Below, in pieces: positions 50,650-59,825 of a stretch of DNA of 64,000 bases (its first letter is position 1; every line of letters starts with the position of its first letter). Position numbers and translations under genes: made by a program. The stretch lies in assembly GCF_009740285.1 (NCBI RefSeq), contig NZ_CP046566.1, positions 2,910,501-2,974,500 of the forward strand. The letters are read 5' to 3'. This DNA comes from Phnomibacter ginsenosidimutans (lineage in GTDB: Bacteria; Bacteroidota; Bacteroidia; Chitinophagales; Chitinophagaceae). A model generated the notes under the pieces. That model saw only the letters and a program-made list of their open reading frames with translations. It was not told where the DNA came from and made no database searches.

Positions 50650-52190
50650 AGTTTGCCTGTAATTTTTTCGAGTGATAAAGAAGAGGCTACTTTCTTCCCA
50701 TTCACCCACACACTCAATCCCTTGCCCCGCTTATACTTCGTACCGTCTTCATCCCACACAATGCTGATGATTTTATCATGGTACAATACATTGTCAAGGC
50801 AAAACCATTTCCATGTATGCTGAGGTAATAATGGCGATACTTCCAACACATTATCGGCCCGTGGACGCAACCCTACCAAACCAGTAATGATTAAATCATT
50901 AAACGTAGAATGATTGTAATATCTGCTCCGTTCTTCATCGCCTTTTAACCAGTAACCCGTTTTTTCATCGAGGTACTCGCCAATGTATGGACGCCCCCGA
51001 TAGTATTGCGATTCAACATACGTGTTCAGCAGTTGAAAATAATCTTGCTTAGATACGTAGGGAGCTGGCTGCACCTGCAACAAATTGGCCATACCCGTCA
51101 ATGTTTGTGCAGTGGCAAATGGCCACACTGCACCATCCCATTCGCATTTGCAACACCCATGTGTTCTGAATTGCGGATGACTTCTGTCCGCAGTAGTGAT
51201 GCCAAAAGGAGCACAAAATGTTTTGGTATCTGTCAGGCTTTTCCAAGCAATATTGTAGCTGCTATCGGGCATATTGAAATACCATGGAATAAACCCAATG
51301 GCTTCTTTCACCGCGGCCAATGTATCGCCTTGCTCTTTGCGTACTTCAAAAAAGTTATGTTCACTGTTCCAGAGTTTTGATTGCGTTTCGGCTTTAACGG
51401 TTTTGGCTTTCTGCAAATAGTCTGCCGCCTTTGTTGCATCACCATTCAGGTGCCACAAGGCTGCCATAGCATTGGCATTGCCATACATATACCCGTTGAT
51501 GGAAGGTCGTGGATTCTTTTCTTTTCTGCCACCGCTAATGGTTTCTTCCATGGCGTCCCGCACATCGTATTGCCAATACAAACCATCGGGCCGCTGCTTC
51601 TCTTTTTCCCAGGCCTGATAATCCGCATCCAAATCAGGCAACAGATTCAAGACGAAACTCTTGTCCCCATTGACCAAAAAACGATTGTAAATGGCATCCA
51701 TATTCCAGCTGCTGTAAAAGCGGAGCTTATTCAGCGGCTTTCCGTTATTGCCCCTGTACCAAACCAGCAGGTTCTCATCCATGTACTGCTTGTGGTGCAA
51801 CCAGCGAGACTCGTAAATATGATGCCCCAACCCGCTGGAGATAAGATTGTATTTATCGGCATAACTACGCTGCACTAAAAATTCTGTCATCACAAAACCT
51901 TGTGGGGTTTTCTTGATGTGTTTGCGCAACGTCCACCAACGGTAATAGAAAATCTCTTCCATGTTTTGCTGCGGACATTCAAACAGCGGAATGTTTTGCT
52001 GCATCCAATACCACGCACTATCATTTGGAATGGCTTGCTCAATATTGGGCGTTTCCATGCTGTTGAAATAATCAACATAATGCTTGAATTGCTGATGCTT
52101 GAGCAACAATGGCTTTGATTGTGCCATTGCTTGACATGTGAACATCAACACAGCTGCTACAGCAATACAATATTTGAATACACACTTCAT
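50646..52190 (-). CDS. (alpha/alpha)6-barrel glycosidase, GH63/MGH1-like
   Basis: Exported glycosidase of 514 residues. A signal peptide (FKYCIAVAAVLMFTCQAMAQ) is followed by helical repeats typical of the GH63/trehalase/mannosylglycerate-hydrolase-like fold: YYRWWTLRKHI (about 80), FYSSWNMDAIYNRFLVNGD (about 160), DGLYWQYDVRDAMEETISGG, SINGYMYGNANAMAALWHL and CKCEWDGAVWPFATAQTL (about 350). A short C-terminal beta-domain ends it. I do not recognise a specific CAZy family with certainty. It is 5 bp downstream of the FGGY kinase gene and 4-bp coupled to the GH2 gene, linking the apiose-like catabolic genes and the next hydrolases into one operon. Confidence 0.72.
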   Translation of the reverse strand: MKCVFKYCIAVAAVLMFTCQAMAQSKPLLLKHQQFKHYVDYFNSMETPNIEQAIPNDSAWYWMQQNIPLFECPQQNMEEIFYYRWWTLRKHIKKTPQGFVMTEFLVQRSYADKYNLISSGLGHHIYESRWLHHKQYMDENLLVWYRGNNGKPLNKLRFYSSWNMDAIYNRFLVNGDKSFVLNLLPDLDADYQAWEKEKQRPDGLYWQYDVRDAMEETISGGRKEKNPRPSINGYMYGNANAMAALWHLNGDATKAADYLQKAKTVKAETQSKLWNSEHNFFEVRKEQGDTLAAVKEAIGFIPWYFNMPDSSYNIAWKSLTDTKTFCAPFGITTADRSHPQFRTHGCCKCEWDGAVWPFATAQTLTGMANLLQVQPAPYVSKQDYFQLLNTYVESQYYRGRPYIGEYLDEKTGYWLKGDEERSRYYNHSTFNDLIITGLVGLRPRADNVLEVSPLLPQHTWKWFCLDNVLYHDKIISIVWDEDGTKYKRGKGLSVWVNGKKVASSLSLEKITGKL

Positions 52191-52195
52191 GGTTA

Positions 52196-53674
52196 TTATA
52201 TTAACTGCTTCCAAACAGCATAACTCTTTTTTATTTGATTGGCATCTGCATCAGGAAGAAAACTTTTTTGAGCAACCGGTAATTGTGCAATCACCACAAG
52301 ATTGTCAAATACACCTGTTTTGAGTCCCGCCAACAATGCAGCACCCAATGCGGAGACGTCTGGATTGCCAATGGTAGTTACTTTTTTACCCAACAAGTCG
52401 GCCATGCTTTGCACCACAAACCGATTGGCAGAAATTCCGCCATCCACATTGAAATCATGCAACTCAACAGCAGCGTCTTGCTCCATGGCAGTAATGACAT
52501 CTTTTACCTGAAACGGAATAGACTCCAACGCTGCCCGCACAATATGATTTTTGGTGGTGCCGAAACTCATACCACTAATAGAAGCCCTGCGTTCTGGCTG
52601 CCAATGCGGCGAACCTAATCCACTGAACGCAGGAATCACACACACACCTGCACTATCAGCAACAGCGTTTGCCATGGCTTCAGTTTCTTTGCTATCGGCA
52701 AATAAATTCAATTCATTTTTCAACCATTCAATAGTGGCGCCGCAGGACACAATCACGCCTTCAAATGCATAATCAATGCGCCCATCAATACTCCAACAAA
52801 TGGTAGTAACCATTCCGTTGTTAGACCGTACCGGTTTATCGCCAATGTTCATGAGAATGCTGCAACCAGTGCCCAATGTAGCTTTCGCAGTGCCTGCTTC
52901 AAAACAACCTTCACCAAATGCAGCAGCATGCGAATCGCCAATCATACCTGTTACAAGAACGGGTTGCGCAAACAACCCATCCAATGTTGTTTCACCAAAA
53001 AATGCGGAAGATGATTTTACTTCCGGCAACTGAATACCTGTTAATCCAAACGCATCAATCAACTCATTATCCCATTGCAATGAATGCAGATTGAAGAGCA
53101 GTGTTCTTGAAGCATTGGTATAGTCTGTAGCATACTTTTTGCCGTTGGTCAACTTGTACAGCAACCATGTATCAATTGTTCCGAAGTAAGCTTCTCCACT
53201 TTGAATGGCTACTTTTATGGCCTCATTATTCCTGTTGAGCCAGATGAGTTTGGTAGCAGAAAAATAAGGATCAATCACCAGACCGGTTTTCTGATTCACC
53301 TGTTCAGACAATCCTTGTTGCTTCAATTCCTCACAAATTTGTACCGAACGTTTGCATTGCCACACCACAGCATTGTGCAATGGTTTGCCGGCTTTATCCC
53401 ATACAACAAATGTTTCCCGTTGATTGGAAATGCCAATGCCAGCAATTGCAGTTGAATCAAATCCCTTTTCAGTAAAAGCCTGCAAACATTTTTGTACAGC
53501 TGCCAGTACGTTTTGATAAATGATTGCTGGCTCCTGTTCTACAAAACCATGGTCGAGATAATGCGTATGCAAATTCTCAGCACCTTTTGCAATAGCCTGC
53601 CCTTGCTCATCGAAGACGAGTGCCTTGGTAGAACTTGTTCCCTGATCAATAGCAAGTATATATTTCGCTGACAT
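52196..53674 (-). CDS. FGGY-family sugar kinase (glycerol-kinase-like; candidate apulose kinase)
   Basis: Cytoplasmic ATP-dependent kinase of 492 residues. The phosphate-binding start AIDQGTSSTKALVFD, the ISNQRETFVVWD block, GTIDTWLLYKLTNGKKY and the C-terminal ATP motif DGGISANRFVVQSMAD are typical of FGGY kinases close to glycerol kinase. The neighbours argue for a ketose substrate: a FucI-type isomerase and a split transketolase lie directly upstream, and a GH140 apiosidase is in the same run. In the described D-apiose pathway an isomerase, an FGGY apulose kinase and a two-subunit apulose-4-phosphate transketolase act in this order. Alternative substrates are glycerol, xylulose or another ketopentose. 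Glycerol is less likely, as no glpF or glpD is present. Confidence 0.88.
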   Translation of the reverse strand: MSAKYILAIDQGTSSTKALVFDEQGQAIAKGAENLHTHYLDHGFVEQEPAIIYQNVLAAVQKCLQAFTEKGFDSTAIAGIGISNQRETFVVWDKAGKPLHNAVVWQCKRSVQICEELKQQGLSEQVNQKTGLVIDPYFSATKLIWLNRNNEAIKVAIQSGEAYFGTIDTWLLYKLTNGKKYATDYTNASRTLLFNLHSLQWDNELIDAFGLTGIQLPEVKSSSAFFGETTLDGLFAQPVLVTGMIGDSHAAAFGEGCFEAGTAKATLGTGCSILMNIGDKPVRSNNGMVTTICWSIDGRIDYAFEGVIVSCGATIEWLKNELNLFADSKETEAMANAVADSAGVCVIPAFSGLGSPHWQPERRASISGMSFGTTKNHIVRAALESIPFQVKDVITAMEQDAAVELHDFNVDGGISANRFVVQSMADLLGKKVTTIGNPDVSALGAALLAGLKTGVFDNLVVIAQLPVAQKSFLPDADANQIKKSYAVWKQLI

Positions 53675-53728
53675 ATCTTTTATTTTCTCTCACCGATTTC
53701 AATGACACTACATAGCTGCACCGTCTGA

Positions 53729-54716
53729 TTATTGCTGAATCAGCTTCAGCACTTCACTTGCTATCCCCTCTTTACTAATTCCGTAATGGTTGAAAATTTC
53801 AATCTGCGAACCTGTTACCGTGTATTCATCTGGAATACCGATGATCTTAAATGAGCCTCCCCAAACCCCTCCGGTGGAGGGGCTTTTCAGCTGCATTAAA
53901 AAGGATGCCACTGCTTCACCTAATCCACCATAAATACTATGCTCTTCCACTGTAACAATTGCTTTGCACTTTCTTGCAAGCGATTCAATAAGTGCAGTAT
54001 CCAACGGCTTAATGGTATGCATGCTTACCACTGTTGCTTCAATGCCTTGTTCTTTTAGCAACGCTTGCTGCCTGTACTGCGGGATAAACCGTTTCACCAT
54101 TAGCAATGATGGCGACATCATTTCCTTCGGTGATGATTCTTCCTTTACCAAAAACAAATGAGTCGTTGTTATTTGCTTTTAATGCAGGCATTATTTTTTT
54201 GCCGAATCGCAGGTACACAGGTTTGTCACTAGCTGCCGCAAGTTCAGTTGCTTTTTCGGTTTCGAAATTATCGGCGGGAGCAACAATGGTAATATTGTTG
54301 ATGGCTCGCAACACTGCAAAGTCGTGCAGACTATGATGCGTACTTCCCAATGCACCATAGCTAACGCCAGCACTGATACCCACAACAGTTACCGGATGAT
54401 TGCTGTAGCAGATATCGGTTTTGATTTGCTCCAACGAACGTGCCGTTAAAAAACAAGCCGGCGAAACGGCAAACACTTTTTTACCGCAAGAACCTAAGCC
54501 CGCAGCTACGCCCACAAGATTTTGTTCTGCTATTCCTACTTCCACTATTTGCTGGGGAAACTGCTTTCCAAAAGGCACCAGCTTTCCTGACCCTCTCGAA
54601 TCGCTGGTAACAGCAATCACGTTGCGGTCGGATGCTGCCAGCCGTTGCAAGGTTTCAGCAAAAACATCCTGGTTGGGCTTGTCGCCTCCGGGTTCTATAT
54701 GTATTTGTTCTGCCAT
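53729..54716 (-). CDS. transketolase C-terminal half subunit (frameshifted, repeat insertion)
   Basis: Second subunit of a split transketolase, about 328 residues if repaired. It carries the pyrimidine-binding domain with the catalytic Glu in IVEVGIAEQNLVGVAAGLG (about 60) and FLTARSLEQIKTDICY, and the C-terminal domain SMHTIKPLDT, TVEEHSIYGGLGEA and FKIIGIPDEYTVTGS. The frame breaks near 54062-54068: PAVQAA would continue as ALLKEQGIEATVVS if one base of the AA pair (TT at 54065-54066) were removed. A second oddity is a family A palindrome (53854-53886) read in frame as about 12 extra residues (LKSPSTGGVWGGS) between FLMQ and FKIIG. It partners the next gene upstream; candidate apulose-4-phosphate transketolase. 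Confidence 0.87.
53854..53886. repeat. dispersed GC-rich palindrome, family A, copy 3
   Basis: Contains a perfect 7-bp stem with a 3-base loop, CCCCTCC-GGT-GGAGGGG (53866-53882), flanked by GCCTCCCCAAA. It lies inside the transketolase C-terminal gene and is translated in frame, unlike copies 1 and 2, which sit at gene ends. Confidence 0.8.
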
Positions 54717-54728
54717 CTTCTTTTTATT

Positions 54729-54805
54729 TAACTACAAAGACACAGAGCACAAAAAGAGCCACTAAGCTTTCTTTGTGCAGCTTTTTTTCTTAGTTACTCA
54801 GTCGT
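54729..54805. repeat. dispersed palindromic repeat, family B, copy 3
   Basis: Left arm AACTACAAAGACACAGAGC and right arm TTTCTTAGTTACTCAGTCG, with an internal pair (CTTTCTTTGTGCAGC). It fills the gap between the two transketolase genes and supplies the C-terminal codons (Asn-Leu-Glu-Arg-Leu-Ser-Asn) and stop of the upstream subunit, matching the way copy 2 ends the oxidoreductase gene. Confidence 0.75.
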
Positions 54806-55656
54806 TCAAGATTGATTCGTTCCGCATCTAATTCTTCCATTGCCTGTTCATACTGTTCCTTACTGGGCACACCATGATGCCACTTCAATTCATTCTCCAT
54901 GAAGCTCACCCCCTTTCCCTTTGTTGTATGTGCAATAATGACAGATGGCTTCCCTTTTTCAAAAGGAAGACTGTTGAATGCAGCTCTTAGTTCATCAATA
55001 TCATTTCCGTTTACTTCTTTCACTGCCCAGCCAAATGCTTTCCATTTTTCATCCAACGGGTCGGTGTTCATTACATCACTCGTAGCTGCTGTAATCTGCA
55101 GACTGTTCTTATCAACAATAGCACAGAGGTTATCCAGCTTGTAATGTGCTGCACTCAAAGCGGCTTCCCAGTTGCTGCCTTCGGGCAATTCACCATCCCC
55201 CATCAAGGTAAACACACGATACGCTTTGTTATCGAGTTTGGCAGCAATAGCAGTGCCTACACAAATAGGCAAACCATGCCCCAACGCACCAGTATTTTGT
55301 TCAACACCTTTTACTTTTCGGGTTGGGTGGCCGATGTAATGAGATTGATATTTACACAACGTGTTCAACTCTTCTTCCGGAAAAAAACCTTGATCGGCCA
55401 ACACGACAAACAATGCTTCTACGCAATGTCCTTTGCTTTGCACGTAACGGTCACGGTCGGGGGATGCAAAGTTTTCCGGCGATACATTCAACACATCGTT
55501 GTACAACACGTTCAGAATATCGGTAGCTGATAAACTACCACCAGTATGCCCGGCTTTTGCCTGCAAAATGTATTTGAGTATTTTTTTCCGATACTCAACT
55601 GATTTTAATTTTAATTCCTTGCTTGTCATTTTTAATGCTTTTGAACCATTCACCAT
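54790..55656 (-). CDS. transketolase N-terminal half subunit
   Basis: Thiamine-diphosphate-binding subunit of a split transketolase, 288 residues. It has AKAGHTGGSLSATDIL (about 33-48), YVQSKGHCVEALFVVL, QNTGALGHGLPICVG and the ThDP motif LMGDGELPEGSNWEAALSAA ending in VDKNSLQ (about 150-185). It transfers a two-carbon unit between ketose phosphate and aldose phosphate together with the C-terminal subunit. The ATG at 55656 abuts the stop of the isomerase gene (TAAATG); a second ATG at 55629 starts where homologues usually begin (TSKELKLKS). The C-terminus is set by a dispersed repeat. A housekeeping transketolase would normally be one chain of about 670 residues, so the split form next to a kinase and isomerase points to a dedicated sugar pathway. 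Confidence 0.92.
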   Translation of the reverse strand: MVNGSKALKMTSKELKLKSVEYRKKILKYILQAKAGHTGGSLSATDILNVLYNDVLNVSPENFASPDRDRYVQSKGHCVEALFVVLADQGFFPEEELNTLCKYQSHYIGHPTRKVKGVEQNTGALGHGLPICVGTAIAAKLDNKAYRVFTLMGDGELPEGSNWEAALSAAHYKLDNLCAIVDKNSLQITAATSDVMNTDPLDEKWKAFGWAVKEVNGNDIDELRAAFNSLPFEKGKPSVIIAHTTKGKGVSFMENELKWHHGVPSKEQYEQAMEELDAERINLERLSN

Positions 55657-57072
55657 TTACCCATGTGTGTAGGTTTCCCAACCCAGGTAATTTTCAAACG
55701 ACTCTTTCAGAATGCCTGCAGTTTTGCTGGCGTTCATTACTACATGATGTTCAAAACCATTGCGGCATACATAATGCATTAAGCCTTGCAGGTTGTTGAT
55801 TTGTGCCACAGCACGGTTACCAAAAGTGTTGAGTGAATCATTCGTTAATTCACCTTCACCAATGTATGCTTTGATAATGCCTTTGCAATCATCCGTACTG
55901 ATACGACCGTATGTTAATGGCATGGCGGGAGTACGGCCATCCAATGCACCATACGTATTTTCTGTACCAACACTTGTACCAAGAATGGGTGCTGTGCTAA
56001 TGGTAATATCCGGCAAGAAAGATTTTGCCCAGTTGCCACAATGGAACAATACACATTTGGTATCATCATCGGCATAGTTGTTGTTCCAATCTACCAGTGC
56101 AGATGGTGAACCACTTGCCAATTGCATGGCATACATACTGAGTGTACCTGTTACATCTACTTCGCATGCAGAAGGCAACATGTTTTCACTCATCATACTC
56201 ATGCTGGTGCACACATTGCAACCATAGTTTTGTTGTAGCGATGTCCAGCATTGAATAGCGGTTGCGTCTAATGAATTGGCAGCCATAAAATCGGCAAGCG
56301 CCACATCCAATTTTGCAATCTGTACCAATCGATCGTTGGGCGTAGCTCCTGTAGCTGCATAGGCATGTATCTTTTCCAGTTTCTCTTTTACCGATTGATC
56401 GCTGGCAGTAAGTTTATTGGCATTACCCAGTATTTCACTCAGGTCAACTGTTGTTACAGAAATACCGTTGCGTTGTAAAATTTTCTCACTGTAACGAACG
56501 GTATTGAATGCTCCTGGCCTTGCGCCCACTGCACCTATTCGCACTTTGCGCATACCTTTCACCACACGACAAACAGCAAGAAAGTTTTTCAAATCAGCAA
56601 TGAAACTTTCATCCGTCGGACTCACCACATGTTTTGTAGTAAGTGAATACTTGATGCCAAACTGATACAGATTGTTGCACACTGAAATTTTTCCGCACCA
56701 GGCATCTCTCCTGTTTACCACATCCATTTTGCCTAAATCATCGGGATAGGCCTGTATCAACACAGGCACATTCAAGCCCGACCACTTAATGGTTTCTGCA
56801 ACACCCTTTTCATCGCCAAAGTTGGGCAGCACCACCAAAATGCCTTCAATGCTGTCTGCATGTTGTTTGAACAATGCCGCACATTTCTGTGCCTCCGAAA
56901 AAGTTTCTACACCGCCGAGCTTTGTATCGGCGTCACTTAGCATTACTGGCGTAATGTTCAATTGATGAAACAGGTCTATAATTTGTGTTCTTGCTTCTGC
57001 CACCAGTTTATCAGGAAAGAAATCACGGTTTCCGATGATGACACCGATGGTTGCATATGATTGATTTGCCAT
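55657..57072 (-). CDS. L-fucose/L-arabinose isomerase-family protein (candidate apiose isomerase)
   Basis: Cytoplasmic metal-dependent aldose-ketose isomerase of 471 residues in the FucI/AraA superfamily. It has an N-terminal Rossmann-like domain (GVIIGNRDFFPDKL; ILVVLPNFGDEKGVAETIKW; VPVLIQAYPDD), then KVRIGAVGARPGAFNTVRYSE (in part), with candidate metal ligands in the later barrel (ACEVDVTGTLSMYAMQLASG; LFHCGNWAKSF) and the terminal FEHHVVMN. It is shorter than true FucI (about 590 residues) and not a close match to AraA, so the substrate is not fixed. Immediate linkage (0 bp) to the split transketolase and kinase suggests it makes the ketose that the kinase phosphorylates. The known D-apiose isomerase is of a different (xylose-isomerase-like) fold, so this would be a non-homologous replacement if the pathway is right. 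Confidence 0.82.
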   Translation of the reverse strand: MANQSYATIGVIIGNRDFFPDKLVAEARTQIIDLFHQLNITPVMLSDADTKLGGVETFSEAQKCAALFKQHADSIEGILVVLPNFGDEKGVAETIKWSGLNVPVLIQAYPDDLGKMDVVNRRDAWCGKISVCNNLYQFGIKYSLTTKHVVSPTDESFIADLKNFLAVCRVVKGMRKVRIGAVGARPGAFNTVRYSEKILQRNGISVTTVDLSEILGNANKLTASDQSVKEKLEKIHAYAATGATPNDRLVQIAKLDVALADFMAANSLDATAIQCWTSLQQNYGCNVCTSMSMMSENMLPSACEVDVTGTLSMYAMQLASGSPSALVDWNNNYADDDTKCVLFHCGNWAKSFLPDITISTAPILGTSVGTENTYGALDGRTPAMPLTYGRISTDDCKGIIKAYIGEGELTNDSLNTFGNRAVAQINNLQGLMHYVCRNGFEHHVVMNASKTAGILKESFENYLGWETYTHG

Positions 57073-57080
57073 GGTTATAC

Positions 57081-58918
57081 TTATTTATGATTTGTAAATA
57101 CGCTATGAATAAAATAGGTTGCTTCTTTCACTCTCGATGCTGCAGCAGGCGGATCATAATCCTGATCGGTGGGTGTGTCTGCATTGGGAAAACGCCGTAC
57201 TTCACCCGTACGAAATGCAATACGTTGCACCGTTTCTACAGGCTGAAAGAAAACATTCAGGGACGGTTTTCCATCGTTGATAATAACAGAATAAAAACGA
57301 GTAGTAGTATTCAATTCAATTCGAATACGGAGTGTTTCTCCGGCACGGTATTTACCCAGGCTCTTGTTGCGATAGCCTTGTTTGGTAAGCACATTTCCTG
57401 CACTATCCAATATCAGGCGTAGCGTTGCAGTGCCTTTACTATCCAGCACTTCCACGTATAAATCACCATGTTGATTTTGCGCCGGCGTAAGGCTAAAATC
57501 AATATTTACCTGCTTCGATTCTGGAAACAAACGTTCCGCTTTTGCATAATCAAAAGGATCGCTATCGTGCAGCGTTAGTCCTTTTTATCCAAAGAAACAT
57601 TACACCACAAAGGGCTATAGATATTCCATTTGTTCCATGCGGCTATCGCGGTATCTGATGTAAAATCATCCTGCACATCAGCTGTTGCTTTATCTGCAAC
57701 GGGCACAGGAATTTTGCTCACCCACATGTCCTCTTTGTTCATACTGTAGGTCACCCACATGTTGCCATCAGCAGGCTTGCCATTCATTTCCTGAATGCCC
57801 CGCACATACTGTGGTCCATAACTTTTGTAAGCGCCGCCATACCGCATCGAGGTTATTTCACCATTCACCAACAACAGATTGTTGTAATTCAAGCCATCCT
57901 TGCTTACACTCACAGCCAATGGCCAGCGAAACTCTGCCGGATTGTACACCGTTGCATAATTGCCATCGCTGGTGCGCTGACCCCATATTTTTGCATTGGC
58001 GTTGATAAAACCCGGAGCCCGAAGCGGACCATACTGCCATGTTTTACCTTCATCTTTGCTAATACTCGTTAATGCGTATTTCCACAAGCCTACTACATGG
58101 CCGTTGGGTAAATGATAAAAGTTGAATGCTTTAAAATCTTTTTGCAAAGGAATCAGCGGATCATTTCTGTCGGCCTCTTCTACAGTTTGCATCATGAGTA
58201 GTGGCGTCGCTAAAATTTCTTCGCATGCTGCCTGCAAAGCTTTATCACCAGATGATTTATAAAACGGATACACAGTGTTTTGCGCATTGAATGCATGGTT
58301 GTAGCGCAAAAAATAAATCGGGCCAAAGCTGCCATCAGCTTTTACCTCCCGAATAACACGGCCTATGCCATTGCCATCATTCGGATCATCTTTTGCACCC
58401 AGTACAATACCATAAAAACCCAATGCATACAATCGGTTGGCTTTCGATACATAAAAACCAAACCGCTGATGCATCACCGCAAAATTGTTGTGTGCTGTAT
58501 CTTTTTTGCCGGGCTTTACATAACCATCCGGCACTTGGTATGGCGGAAAAATAATGACTGGTTCCGTCCACTCATATCCATTGGATGAAGATTGCAAAAG
58601 TGTTTGTCCGGCACCTTGATGTTCACCAACAGGATTGCTCAGGTATTCGAGATAAAACTTATTGTTCCAATACGCCAACATAGGTGCGTGGTTATACGTC
58701 CATGCAGTGGGCTTTGGTGCATCGGCTCTGTTGGCCCGCATGGTTTGTATGTTGTGTACACCCATGGCCGGCGATAACTGCCCATGATGATAATCGACAT
58801 TTGCCAGTGTGCTACCTATATATCGAACCGTATCTTGAGCACAGGCAACATTTACGTTTGCCATGCAAAAAATGAGAGCAGCTGCACCTATCGTATTCTT
58901 CACTACACGCATAATCAT
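57081..58918 (-). CDS. sialidase-fold beta-propeller protein with C-terminal beta-sandwich (frameshifted)
   Basis: Exported protein of about 612 residues if repaired. A signal peptide (GAAALIFCMANVNVACAQ) is followed by a six-bladed propeller (YHHGQLSPAMGVHNIQTMR, PTAWTYNHAPMLAYWNNKFY, ISKDEGKTWQYGP, VSKDGLNYNNLLLVNGEI). The last ~180 residues are a concanavalin-like domain (VNIDFSLTPAQNQHGDLYVE; LRIRIELNTTTRFYSVII). The frame ends after SLDKKD at 57575; one missing base in the T5 run at 57582-57586 would restore DKKGLTLHDSDPFDYAKAER and LFPESKQ. It resembles L-rhamnose-alpha-1,4-D-glucuronate lyase-type propellers (PL42), but I hold that loosely. It is 4-bp coupled to the GH43 gene. Confidence 0.75.
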
Positions 58919-59823
58919 TTTGTATTCTTAATCAACCGCCGGATGAATGTTCTTTTTACGGGCACTATCGTTCCATGTTTGTGGCCAGCTGGCACCTGCA
59001 CTTCTGTCGTTACATTGTTGAATTGTTGAAAGTTGCTGGTGGAATAGGCTTCGTAAATTTTCTTTTGGTAGGAGTCAAAATAAATCAACCACTGATTGCC
59101 AAGTTTTACCACGGTTGGGCCTTCTGTAAAAGCATCGCTAAAGGGTGCAGAAATCTTTTCCCATGGCCCATTGATGCTATTGCTAAAAGCAACTTTCAAA
59201 TTGCGTTCCGGTCTTGTATTGTCTTTGAGCACCAATACAAAATCGTTTGCAGCTCTTCGCACAATCACCGCATCAATCACACTAAAACCCGGGTCAAGAA
59301 ATAATTGGGTGGGCGAAAATGTTTGAAAGTCTTTGGTGCTGCTGATATACATGCGATGATTGTTGCTGTCAGCCTCCTGCCCTTTTTCGAACCTACCGGG
59401 AATGCAACTGGCCCAAATGATGCTGTACGTTTTTGTAGCCGCATCATAAAAAATCTCCGGAGCCCACACATTTACCGTAGTTGGTTCGTGAGCCATTACC
59501 GGTATCAAACGTTGTTCACTCCAATGGATTAAATCTTTGGACGAAGCATAACCAAATCCTTTATCGCCACGCCAGCTACTGGTCCACACCAAATGAAAAG
59601 TACCGTCAGGGCCTTGTACCATTGACGGATCCCGCATAACTTGCTGATTACCTACGGTTGGCTTCAGCAGCACTGTATCCAAATCTGTCCAGTGTTTGCC
59701 ATCGAAACTGTAGAGCATGCGTAGCCCCGCATCTGCCGGTTCGTGAAAGGATGTAAACAAATAACCTTTGCCTGCACAAGAAGTCAGGAAAACACAAACT
59801 ACTATGTAAACAAAATACCGCAT
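58915..59823 (-). CDS. GH43-family glycosidase, lipoprotein
   Basis: Surface or periplasmic lipoprotein of 302 residues with the lipobox LTSC (about residue 16). It is a single five-bladed propeller with the three GH43 acids visible: Asp in VMRDPSMVQG, Asp in FSVIDAVIV and Glu in AFTEGPTVV. The opening YLFTSFHEPADAGLRMLYSF is typical of small Bacteroidota GH43 enzymes acting on arabinan, galactan or arabinogalactan side chains. The inverting exo-enzyme releases arabinose, galactose or xylose; specificity cannot be set by eye. It lies between GH140 (2-bp gap) and the propeller gene (4-bp overlap). Confidence 0.88.
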   Translation of the reverse strand: MRYFVYIVVCVFLTSCAGKGYLFTSFHEPADAGLRMLYSFDGKHWTDLDTVLLKPTVGNQQVMRDPSMVQGPDGTFHLVWTSSWRGDKGFGYASSKDLIHWSEQRLIPVMAHEPTTVNVWAPEIFYDAATKTYSIIWASCIPGRFEKGQEADSNNHRMYISSTKDFQTFSPTQLFLDPGFSVIDAVIVRRAANDFVLVLKDNTRPERNLKVAFSNSINGPWEKISAPFSDAFTEGPTVVKLGNQWLIYFDSYQKKIYEAYSTSNFQQFNNVTTEVQVPAGHKHGTIVPVKRTFIRRLIKNTK

Positions 59824-59825
59824 GT

